Shown piece after piece: positions 6,879-14,495 of a stretch of DNA of 31,964 nucleotides (the stretch's first letter is position 1; every line of letters begins with the position of its first letter). The position numbers were made by a program, and so were the translations under genes. The notes beneath the pieces are model-generated. The model was given only the letters and a program-made list of their open reading frames with translations, searched no databases and was not told the DNA's origin. The stretch comes from an uncultured bacterium (lineage in GTDB: Bacteria; Patescibacteriota; Minisyncoccia; CAIUEV01). The stretch lies in the NCBI GenBank assembly GCA_903898335.1, contig CAIUEV010000069.1, positions 1 through 31,964 of the forward strand. The letters run 5' to 3'.

Positions 6879-7775
6879 ATGAGGGAACGCTTTAGCAGTT
6901 GCTCTGAAAACAGACCGTCAAATGAAAATCGTTTTTTGATTCCGGCTCTTGAAAAAATGGAGAAAAATAAGGACCGGCTTAACGAAATCGATATGAATAA
7001 ATTCAGAGAAATGTATACGGATAAATTTGTCGATATCGATTTGGAGTACATTCAAGACAAGGAACAAGAATTTGAAGAGGAAGCTTCTTTTTCAAAAAAA
7101 GAAGTGAAAAGACGAGGAGAAATAATGGAGGCGGTTACTATTTTTAATCTTTCGAATTGGTTGGGAGAGAATGTCACGGCGCGCAAGGCTTCTCGGTTTG
7201 ATGATATTAGAAACAAAATTGACGCGGTGGTTGAGATTGACCAAGAAACAAGTCGTGAAATTATGGCTTTGGCCATTGATGTGACACATGTTTCCGGTGC
7301 AGATAGAAATTCCGGACAGATTGGCAGAAATTTAGAAAAAAAATTACTCAGTATCAAAAAAGAAATTGAAAAAGGTCGGTTAGGGACAATTAAATATTTT
7401 GAAAGCAGTGACGGAACTTTTCAGGGAAAGCTTTCCCAGATTCCACGGGTTGTTGTTGGGGTTGATACTAGAACTTTAATGCAACTGGTTGAGCTTTGGA
7501 TTAACGACAAAGAAGAGGAAATAGAGAATCACTCGGTCGCTTTTCAGGTAATTGAAGAAATGATTATGCAACTAGAAACCTATTTGGAATATGCAAAAGA
7601 AATAAAACAGAATAAAGTTCAAAAAGCCTTGGAAAGACAGCTGAAAATCATTCAAAAAATCCAAGCGGACAAAATTGCAAACTCGAACGAATCGGAAATC
7701 GATTTTAGTTATCGAGAAAAAGATCGAGCTTTTCAAGAAATAAAATTGGGAATGGAGAATTTCAGTCGAATCTAG
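6879..7775 (+). CDS. Uncharacterised protein, possible PD-(D/E)XK-like core
   Basis: 298-aa soluble protein that I do not recognise. The charged N-terminal helical part (1-80) is followed by a segment resembling a restriction-endonuclease-like core: E84 in a helix (GEIMEAVTIFNLSNWLG), then D115 (NKIDAVVEI) and D134 in a second strand (LAIDVTHVS). The catalytic Lys of the classic (D/E)xK is replaced by T136, so the fold assignment is weak and activity doubtful. A strand-rich region (RVVVGVDTRTLMQLVELW) and a long C-terminal helical region (220-298) complete it. It starts 17 nt after the PMT-like gene, so is probably co-transcribed. It ends in a TAG that overlaps the TAG of the convergent giant gene (shared CTAG at 7772-7775). 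Confidence 0.7.
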   Translation: MRERFSSCSENRPSNENRFLIPALEKMEKNKDRLNEIDMNKFREMYTDKFVDIDLEYIQDKEQEFEEEASFSKKEVKRRGEIMEAVTIFNLSNWLGENVTARKASRFDDIRNKIDAVVEIDQETSREIMALAIDVTHVSGADRNSGQIGRNLEKKLLSIKKEIEKGRLGTIKYFESSDGTFQGKLSQIPRVVVGVDTRTLMQLVELWINDKEEEIENHSVAFQVIEEMIMQLETYLEYAKEIKQNKVQKALERQLKIIQKIQADKIANSNESEIDFSYREKDRAFQEIKLGMENFSRI

Positions 7776-10700
7776 TTTCTGTTGTCGTTATCTTCTTCCT
7801 CATTCTCCTCTTCTTCATCTGAATTATCGTTTTGATTTTCGTTATCTGAGTTGTCGTTGCTGTTTTCTATGTCTTTCTCCTTCTCCGGAGTTGCTCCAGG
7901 GAGATCACCACTGTTATTGTTTTTGTTTATTTTTTCCTTCATTTTTTGAATTTCTTCCGGTGTTTTTTTAAGATAGTTTTCCTTCCAATCCAGTTGTTCT
8001 TCTGGGCTTAAGTTTTTAATCCATTCGGGCATTGGCGGTAAAGTATTTTCCCCGTTGTTTAAGTATCCTTTATCAATCCCTGGTGATGAACTTGTAGTGT
8101 AATCACTTCCTCGAGGATCCGGGAAGAAGTCGGTCGAGCCACCGTTGTCGAAATAATTGCCATTCTTTTGGCCTGTTTCATTTTCTTTTTCTACGAGATT
8201 CGCCCATTCATCCGGATTATATTCGTCCGGTTTGTTTTGTGGCTGACTATTATTGATCTCATTATTAATTCCCTGCCAATCATTCTGTTGCGATTTATTT
8301 TGCTCGTTTTTCTCAATTTCTTGATTTATTCCTTCCCATTCGTCTTGATAATTTTTTTGACTAACGGGGGATAAATTTTCAATTGAATTGAATGGGCTCA
8401 CCTCTTCATTCTCTGTTGGCCATTCATCCGGATTATATTCGTCCGGTTTGTTTTGTGGTTGGCTATTATTTATTTCATTTTTCTCAATATCCTTGTTAAT
8501 CTCCTCCCAATCTTTTTGGTAAGATTTGGTTTGCTCGCTTTTCTCAATTTCTTGGTTGATCGTCTCCCATTCGTTTGGTTTCATGCTCTCCAAGTCCTCT
8601 TCTATACCGGGTATTTCTTTTAAGGGATTGGAATCAATTTTCTCGATTGGATCGGCGTCGGTCGTTGTAGATTGTGTATTATTAGCGGTCGTACTTCCAG
8701 CTCCTTTATATTCATTTCCGTCTTTATCCACTAGCTTACCTTCATTATTGAGTGAAAATGATCGTGGCTCTCCCTGAGGAGGCTCTTCTGTTGTTTGTTG
8801 AGGAGTGTTTGTATCTATTGGCTCCTCGACTTTTTCAGTAGGAGTTTCCTCTTTATCTGGCTTATTGTATTCGGAGAACATTGATTGTAGATGTTCACCA
8901 ACAACCTTTCCGATTTCTGTAGGGTTTTTGCTAGAATTTTTAACAAATCCGCTCAAATCATTAATGGCGTTTTCCTTAATACTTTCTGCAAAAGATTCGA
9001 AGAATCCCGGTTTTTCATTAGGTGTTTTTGTGTCTGATAAATATCTCATTTCTTGTAGGCTATCCATTTCTTGGTCGCTTAAAGACTCCAGTCCTTCTTC
9101 ATATTTTTGTCTTTGAACTACAATTTCTTGATCGAGGTTTTTAAGGTAATCACGCCAATACAAATTTTCATTCTTTAGGAACTCGGCTTGTCTATCTACA
9201 AAATCAGTTTCATCCTTATCAAGTTTTTGGCCGTCTAACGGATTAATTTTATTGTCGGCGGCAAATCTATTTAGAGCTTCCTGAACTACTGTGCTGTTAT
9301 CGCCGTAAAGGTTGTTGAAAATTGATTGGCGATGGTCTTGCATAGTAGCTAGATAATCGCCGGCGTTAGCGACATTGGAAACTCTTTGGGCTGATTGCTC
9401 GGCCTGTTCGGCCGAGACTGGAGGATTTGCAAAATCGTCCGAGAGAGAGCTTGTCGGATTTTCGTATGAGTTTGTTGTTAAAGTTGGGCTATCTTGGTCA
9501 CCTTGATTGACGGTCGATTCGGATGATTGTTTTGGAGATTGTATCTTCGGGTTTTTTTCATCACCAGCACCCTCACTCATTGTGGTAAAATCACTATTAG
9601 TATTTTTTATAGTTTCTATATCTTTAATATTTTCAAAAGGATTTTCATGTCGGGGAGATCCACCAGCTAATTCATTTGGCGTAGGGATTGAACCCGGGAC
9701 GCCCTCTCCCTCTTTTCCAAAAACTTCTTTGTCCGAAGGTTCTTGATCTGGATATTTAGAGGGTGTAGCTTGGATTGTTCCAATTTGTTCCATATCACTT
9801 GAAACATCCCCTGTTGAGTTGTTTGCGGTGGTACCTTTGTTCGAGTTGTTATATTCTTTTCCTGTTTCTTCATTTATTATTTTACCATCGGGGCCGACAA
9901 CATAAGTGGTTTTTTCAGTCGGCTCAGAAATATCTTCCTCTTTAATGGTGACGTTTGACGGAGGCTGACCGATAATGTCATTTCCATTAGAACCGATTAT
10001 TTTTCCTGTCTCGTAATTGTAGTTATCTGAAGTAAGAGGTTTTTCCGGCTTCGAAATCTCAGTAGGGGGCTCAATTTTTTCGTTGGAGGGTTCTTCAGTC
10101 TCTAGATTTCGCTTTCTTCTAGTATCTGGCGGTGACGGCATTGCAGTCTCCCCTCCAGGTCCGACACTCCCAATCGGTTGACTATCGTCGGTAATCTGAA
10201 CGCTAGCGGTCATGGTTGACGGTGCTTCACCGTAAAGAGTTTTTCCCGATTCAGTCTCTGAAGCTGAACTTTCGAGAGTCAATTTTTGACTTTCCTCTTC
10301 TTTTTGAATTTTTTCGGTTCTTTGTCTTTGTTCTGCTGCCAATTCATTATTTTTTTCTTCAACAGTTTTACCTCCCCATCCCGAAGGTAATATTTTTTCC
10401 ATCAAGCTCCTTTTGTCTTCTAAGACGTTTGTAGATTCTTGCAGGTCTTGAGCTGGAGTATAAGCTCCGCCATGCGGATCGGCGACAGAAAATTCTTTCG
10501 CGTCTTTTTCTAATTGTTCTTTTAGCAATTCCAACCTTTGATTTTTTTGATCTTCAAGTATGGCACGATTAAAATCCGGGTCTCCGCCTTCCGGTAAGCC
10601 TAGCACTTTTCTTTGCTCCGCTTGAGATTGTTCCAAAGCTTTTCTTTCGATTTCATATTTATCCGCCGTTTTATTTCCCACCCATTCCATCTCAGCATCT

Positions 10701-12736
10701 TTGTTCCACAGAGATCTAATATTTCTATCATAGAAAGTTCCCCACTCTCCCGTTTCTTCGTATCTCTTTAACTCCTCTGTCGCCTTCTCCGCTTTTACTT
10801 CGGGAGAATCTTCAAAGCTTTGTTTTATTTTTTTGAAGGCGCCGCTTGTTGCTTCGCTGGCTAATATCCCGGCACCAAGAGCTTTGGCTCCCGCTTTAGT
10901 CAAAAGCGAGCCACCTCCCGTAAGAATGCCGACTCCTGTTTGTGCAATTGTTTCTCCTGCAGTTAAAGGGTCTTTCGCTAAATAATCGAGGGAATTGGAT
11001 ATTGTTGGAGCGTTATTAACCATACTGGTGGCTTCTTTGGTGAGCTGATTCATTTCTGCCGTGTAGGGGTCCAGCGGCTTGCTTGTATCACTCATGCTTG
11101 AATTACCCTCAAAAATAGCTGAGCCATGAACGTCTCCAGGAGTAAAACTCGAATCTGCTTGTGCTGACCCCAGTTGAGTAGGAAGATTTTGTGTTTGTAC
11201 ACCGGAAAAAGATTTTGCCGATTCATCAGTGTAGTCAGCGCCTTTCTCTCCCCACTCAGAATAAATTTCTTTGGTCTGTCCATTTTCGTTCGTTTGAGTA
11301 ACCCGCCCGCTCTCCGGATCGAAAGTAAAATTTTTACCATCCCTCGAGATTGATTGTGGTTGAGATTGTGAGGGATCTAAAAGTTCGTTTAATCCTAAAT
11401 AAGACGCAATTTGAGCCTGAGTAAGTTTGTCAGAAACCTCTTCCTTTAAAGCGTTGCTCTCTTTAAAAATTTCCGAGTTATTCCTTAGATTAGAAAGATT
11501 TTCTCTCAAATCAGGAAAAAACTTATAATTTTTTTCTTTATTAAAAACTCCAGTATCAAGTATCTCTTGTATTCTACTGGTTCCATTAGCATTTATATAA
11601 TCTTGAAATCTATCGTTTCTTAAGGCGGATATTTGCTCACTTTCATAGCCCAAAATCTTTGCTCCTTCTCGATCATTAAAAAAGTTTGTACTTATTTTTG
11701 CTATTTTATTACCCATACTTTGACCTTCAGGAAGCTCTGTCAACGCGGTATAAAGGTCTCGATTAACTGCGCTATCGGGCAAGCTTACTGTTTTGATAGT
11801 TTCCCCATCAGGGAGAGACACTTCATAGTATTCTTTCGGTTTCCAAGTCTCGGACATAGCACTGGTGTCATTGTAATAGGCTTTGTCTACTCTATCCGCT
11901 CGAAAAAGAGCTTGTTTTGTATCATCGGGCAAATCGACGGGATCTGCTTTACCAAAGCTTGCCATTCTTGCAGCATCCGTTTCTTGGTCTAGTGTGTTTA
12001 AATTGGTTCTATTTATATTTCCTATCTTATGGACACTTTCATCCAATGTTTTTCTCATTTCATCGGTTACTGGGATTTCTCTAATTATTTCATTTGTGCT
12101 GGTGTCTCGAACTGTTATTTTCTCCGCTTGAGCCCAGTATGCCCTAGAGAGCGATCCATCTAAGGCTTGATTTTCTCCAAGATTGGCCTTGACTTCCGGT
12201 AAGGCATCCATTGCAGCTTTTTTAATTGATGGAATTTCAGATGAATCTGTCGGAGGTAAAAGATAACTTTGTTCCTCAAGTTTTTTTAATAAATTCTGTG
12301 AAATTTCACTATTATTTATTACGGCAATTTGCTCTCCTTTTTTAGAAGTATAAATATTGTAGTCCCCTTCTCCCAATTTTTGTACTTGTTGTTCTAACGA
12401 AGCCGCCTCTCTTTTTGATGTAGAGGGGATTGGACCACTGACGCTGTTTTTTTGAAGGGTGCTCTTAATCGAGCCGGTTATATTTCCTATAGCTTTAGCT
12501 ATGCTTTCTCCATTTTGAACTATGATGGCGCTAACTTTTTTTGGCCCGATGCTTATACCTAAAGATGGCGAAATATCTTTTCCTTCTAAATTTTGTTCAG
12601 TATTATTTTTTGTGGACTGAGTATTCAATAAATTGTTTCCAATCCAAAAAAACTCAAAACTAACAAAGAAAGTAAATAAAGCTAATATTGCTAAAACGAT
12701 ATTTTTCAATCGATAATTTTTGCTATTTTTTTCCAT
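7772..12736 (-). CDS. Giant membrane-anchored, repeat-bearing surface-type protein
   Basis: 1654 residues, no recognised domain. One hydrophobic segment (about residues 11-31) acts as an uncleaved signal anchor, so nearly the whole chain would be outside the membrane. There is not a single cysteine. A Gly/Ala-rich hydrophobic stretch near 588-630 (TGVGILTGGGSLLTKAGAKA) could insert in or lie on a membrane. Glu/Gln-rich helical, probably coiled-coil parts follow (about 640-800). A short beta-hairpin-like motif recurs near 470, 903, 946 and 1333 (GKIINEETGKEY, GKLVDKDGNEYK). Tandem W-x-x-I-N-x-(E/D)-I repeats fill about 1388-1512, and the tail is extremely acidic (SDEEEENEEED). It is last in a probable three-gene operon, 18 nt after the metallopeptidase-like gene; no SD. 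Adhesin, cell-surface fibre or host-contact factor are possible but unproven. Confidence 0.8.
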   Translation of the reverse strand: MEKNSKNYRLKNIVLAILALFTFFVSFEFFWIGNNLLNTQSTKNNTEQNLEGKDISPSLGISIGPKKVSAIIVQNGESIAKAIGNITGSIKSTLQKNSVSGPIPSTSKREAASLEQQVQKLGEGDYNIYTSKKGEQIAVINNSEISQNLLKKLEEQSYLLPPTDSSEIPSIKKAAMDALPEVKANLGENQALDGSLSRAYWAQAEKITVRDTSTNEIIREIPVTDEMRKTLDESVHKIGNINRTNLNTLDQETDAARMASFGKADPVDLPDDTKQALFRADRVDKAYYNDTSAMSETWKPKEYYEVSLPDGETIKTVSLPDSAVNRDLYTALTELPEGQSMGNKIAKISTNFFNDREGAKILGYESEQISALRNDRFQDYINANGTSRIQEILDTGVFNKEKNYKFFPDLRENLSNLRNNSEIFKESNALKEEVSDKLTQAQIASYLGLNELLDPSQSQPQSISRDGKNFTFDPESGRVTQTNENGQTKEIYSEWGEKGADYTDESAKSFSGVQTQNLPTQLGSAQADSSFTPGDVHGSAIFEGNSSMSDTSKPLDPYTAEMNQLTKEATSMVNNAPTISNSLDYLAKDPLTAGETIAQTGVGILTGGGSLLTKAGAKALGAGILASEATSGAFKKIKQSFEDSPEVKAEKATEELKRYEETGEWGTFYDRNIRSLWNKDAEMEWVGNKTADKYEIERKALEQSQAEQRKVLGLPEGGDPDFNRAILEDQKNQRLELLKEQLEKDAKEFSVADPHGGAYTPAQDLQESTNVLEDKRSLMEKILPSGWGGKTVEEKNNELAAEQRQRTEKIQKEEESQKLTLESSASETESGKTLYGEAPSTMTASVQITDDSQPIGSVGPGGETAMPSPPDTRRKRNLETEEPSNEKIEPPTEISKPEKPLTSDNYNYETGKIIGSNGNDIIGQPPSNVTIKEEDISEPTEKTTYVVGPDGKIINEETGKEYNNSNKGTTANNSTGDVSSDMEQIGTIQATPSKYPDQEPSDKEVFGKEGEGVPGSIPTPNELAGGSPRHENPFENIKDIETIKNTNSDFTTMSEGAGDEKNPKIQSPKQSSESTVNQGDQDSPTLTTNSYENPTSSLSDDFANPPVSAEQAEQSAQRVSNVANAGDYLATMQDHRQSIFNNLYGDNSTVVQEALNRFAADNKINPLDGQKLDKDETDFVDRQAEFLKNENLYWRDYLKNLDQEIVVQRQKYEEGLESLSDQEMDSLQEMRYLSDTKTPNEKPGFFESFAESIKENAINDLSGFVKNSSKNPTEIGKVVGEHLQSMFSEYNKPDKEETPTEKVEEPIDTNTPQQTTEEPPQGEPRSFSLNNEGKLVDKDGNEYKGAGSTTANNTQSTTTDADPIEKIDSNPLKEIPGIEEDLESMKPNEWETINQEIEKSEQTKSYQKDWEEINKDIEKNEINNSQPQNKPDEYNPDEWPTENEEVSPFNSIENLSPVSQKNYQDEWEGINQEIEKNEQNKSQQNDWQGINNEINNSQPQNKPDEYNPDEWANLVEKENETGQKNGNYFDNGGSTDFFPDPRGSDYTTSSSPGIDKGYLNNGENTLPPMPEWIKNLSPEEQLDWKENYLKKTPEEIQKMKEKINKNNNSGDLPGATPEKEKDIENSNDNSDNENQNDNSDEEEENEEEDNDNRN
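8204..8263. repeat. Direct repeat copy 1 inside the giant gene
   Basis: 60-nt direct repeat paired with the copy at 8420-8479, exactly 216 nt (72 codons) apart. The first 39 nt are identical and the whole 60 nt differ at 4 positions. It encodes the NNSQPQNKPDEYNPDEW unit. The high nucleotide identity points to a recent in-frame duplication. Confidence 0.9.
8420..8479. repeat. Direct repeat copy 2 inside the giant gene
   Basis: Partner of the copy at 8204-8263 with 4 mismatches in 60 nt. The flanking W-x-x-I-N repeat units are similar at protein level but more diverged in DNA, so this unit is the youngest duplication or was homogenised by gene conversion. Confidence 0.9.
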
Positions 12737-12754
12737 TTTCTAAAAAATTTGAAT

Positions 12755-13837
12755 TTATTTTAATTTGTTGATAAAAGATTCTAACTCATCTATGTCTTCA
12801 CCGATATCGGCAATCTTTCTGAATGTTTTCTTGCCAAAGGATTTATCCAGTAAACGCCCTAGCTTTATTATTTTTCCCGTCATTTCAGCTGTGACAAAAA
12901 CTTCGAAAATTTCGTTTTTGTTTTTGTATTGAGATTGATTTTTTTCATATATTTTCTCAATCAGCTGATTTAAAATTTTTCTTTCTCTTACCTTCCCATT
13001 GCAAACTATTTGTAAAGATTCTTCATCTTGATCAAAATTTATAAATAACTCATCACCATTAATCAATTCTTGCCCATCTTCTGTTTTTTCCGCTTCTAAA
13101 ACTTTTTTGTATCTTTTAGTTTGTTCGAATTCGTTTTTTATTAAAGGTAAATCCTTTGAGTCCTCAATTGCTTTAATTGTTAATTCTTCTACAACTCCTT
13201 CGTCGAGGATTCCGAAATGTCCGATAAATTCGTTTTCTCTTTTGAAGCTTTTTAATCCAGATCTGTAAACGTTATATTCGGAAGAATTCTCAAGTCTCTT
13301 AATTGACCCATATGATTTGAAATGAATCATTTCGTGAATAAGATTTTTCAGGAAAATAGTTTTCGAATTTTTTAATTGTTTTATTTCCGGCTCTCTTAAA
13401 ACAATCAATTGTCCGAGAGAGATATAATAACTTTCAGTATTATCTCCTAGCTCTTTCGGCCAATTAACGTCGGAAGGAATTATATGTATATTATCAGCTG
13501 GTATGTTTAAATCAGGTTTATTAAAGTTATTCCGCAACTGGTTTGTTAGGCGATTGGCATGGTTGATTAAATAAACTTCTTCATCTTTTTTTTCTCTTTC
13601 GAAAAATATCACTCGAAGAACTTCTGGGATATTTTCTATTGATTCGTATTCTTTTATTAACTCTTCTTTATATTTTTTTTGATTTTTAAATATTTCTTCT
13701 GTGGCTCTGAAAACTTCTTCTCTCTCCTCCTTGCTAATATCCTGCCCTTTGCTTCCCAAAACCCTCTCAATTGAAGAGAATTTTTCTTTTGGTTTTTCTT
13801 TTTCTTCAACAGCCCCTCTTGGTTTTTCAAAGCTCAT
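12755..13837 (-). CDS. HExxH metallopeptidase-like protein
   Basis: 360-aa protein with a classic zinc-peptidase helix LIHEMIHF (H168, E169, H172) and a downstream acidic segment LDEGVVEEL (E213, E217, E218) that could give the third zinc ligand, as in gluzincins. No signal peptide or membrane segment is visible, so it is predicted cytosolic despite its company. Flanking regions are highly charged and helical. The N-terminus MSFEKPRGAVEEKEKPKEK is low-complexity, and MSFEK also begins the nearby CCA enzyme. I cannot assign it to a named peptidase family. It lies 21 nt after the PsbP-like gene and 18 nt before the giant gene, which suggests joint expression and perhaps processing or quality control of one of these products. 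Inactive relatives exist for such folds, so activity is inferred. Confidence 0.75.
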   Translation of the reverse strand: MSFEKPRGAVEEKEKPKEKFSSIERVLGSKGQDISKEEREEVFRATEEIFKNQKKYKEELIKEYESIENIPEVLRVIFFEREKKDEEVYLINHANRLTNQLRNNFNKPDLNIPADNIHIIPSDVNWPKELGDNTESYYISLGQLIVLREPEIKQLKNSKTIFLKNLIHEMIHFKSYGSIKRLENSSEYNVYRSGLKSFKRENEFIGHFGILDEGVVEELTIKAIEDSKDLPLIKNEFEQTKRYKKVLEAEKTEDGQELINGDELFINFDQDEESLQIVCNGKVRERKILNQLIEKIYEKNQSQYKNKNEIFEVFVTAEMTGKIIKLGRLLDKSFGKKTFRKIADIGEDIDELESFINKLK

Positions 13838-13858
13838 TCTGCTAAATTAATCGGATTA

Positions 13859-14455
13859 TTATTTTAATGTTAGCGTTCCCAGCATTTCGGTGATAATTTT
13901 AACTTTTTTCGGGTATTCTTCCTTGGGAGCGGAGAGGGAAAAAACATGGTACCCCTGCCCTTTTTGGATCGCAGCCAAAAAATATTTTATATCTTTTCCA
14001 TCCAGTTTGTATTCCACTTCAAAACCGATGCCGGGGTATTTTTCTTTTCCGTCATTTTGACTTTTGATAAATTTGGTTTCGTTGTAGAACTGACAATTTT
14101 TGTCTATTTTTTTGAAATTCTCTTTCTGATTTTCAACAAAAGAGACTATGTCTTTCCTTGTCGGATCTTTTTCCGAGCGCTCGTATTTTTTTATGCCGAG
14201 ACCAAATTGAGGATCGCTTTTGTCTCGAAAAGCAAAATCGGCGTCATTGCTCTTGGCCACTTCAAGGCCTGATGGATAACTGATAGTCAATCCGACTTCG
14301 GGGTTTTCAAATTTTTTATCCAGAACAACTTTGTTCTCGATTGAAGAGATTGAGGAGTCATTTGTTTTTCTCCCGGTCAGGATAAAAATAATAGCTAAAA
14401 TCAAAAACAACGACACACCTGAAACGGCGATGATTATTTTGGTACGATTTTGCAT
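13859..14455 (-). CDS. Membrane-anchored PsbP-like protein
   Basis: 198-aa protein with a single N-terminal membrane helix (about residues 7-27, IIIAVSGVSLFLILAIIFIL) and an outer domain. That domain begins KKFENPEVGLTISYPSGLEV and ends VKIITEMLGTLTLK, a pattern seen in PsbP/MOG1-like alpha-beta sandwich proteins ('growth of a peptide along YP.gw', then a closing strand after a helix). One cysteine only (DKNCQFY). No lipobox, so the anchor is the uncleaved helix. It is first in the minus-strand group leading to the metallopeptidase-like and giant genes, and has its own extended -10 promoter in the gap behind the CCA gene. Function unknown; the fold call is from pattern only. Confidence 0.65.
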   Translation of the reverse strand: MQNRTKIIIAVSGVSLFLILAIIFILTGRKTNDSSISSIENKVVLDKKFENPEVGLTISYPSGLEVAKSNDADFAFRDKSDPQFGLGIKKYERSEKDPTRKDIVSFVENQKENFKKIDKNCQFYNETKFIKSQNDGKEKYPGIGFEVEYKLDGKDIKYFLAAIQKGQGYHVFSLSAPKEEYPKKVKIITEMLGTLTLK

Positions 14456-14482
14456 TTGTTTTTTTAATTTTTATTTTGGTGA

Positions 14483-14491
14483 ATTATAACA
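14483..14491 (-). promoter_or_regulatory. Extended -10 promoter for the PsbP-like/giant operon
   Basis: On the minus strand the 41-nt gap behind the CCA gene reads TGTTATAAT, a perfect extended -10 (TGnTATAAT). The start point would be near 14476, about 20 nt before the ATG at 14455. The -35 region (TAGCAA, 17 nt away) is poor, which is normal for extended -10 promoters. This separates the giant-protein operon from xseA-xseB-cca. Confidence 0.5.
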
Positions 14492-14495
14492 CTTT

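Noticed and set aside
8168..12131. Several 68-119 codon ORFs on the plus strand opposite the giant gene
   Set aside because: They are shadows of the low-complexity minus-strand frame, with hydrophobic or Ser-rich translation and no start signals or family features.
7772..12736. Giant gene as a fused or frameshifted pair of genes
   Set aside because: The frame is open throughout with consistent low-complexity composition and a single N-terminal anchor; no internal break is seen.
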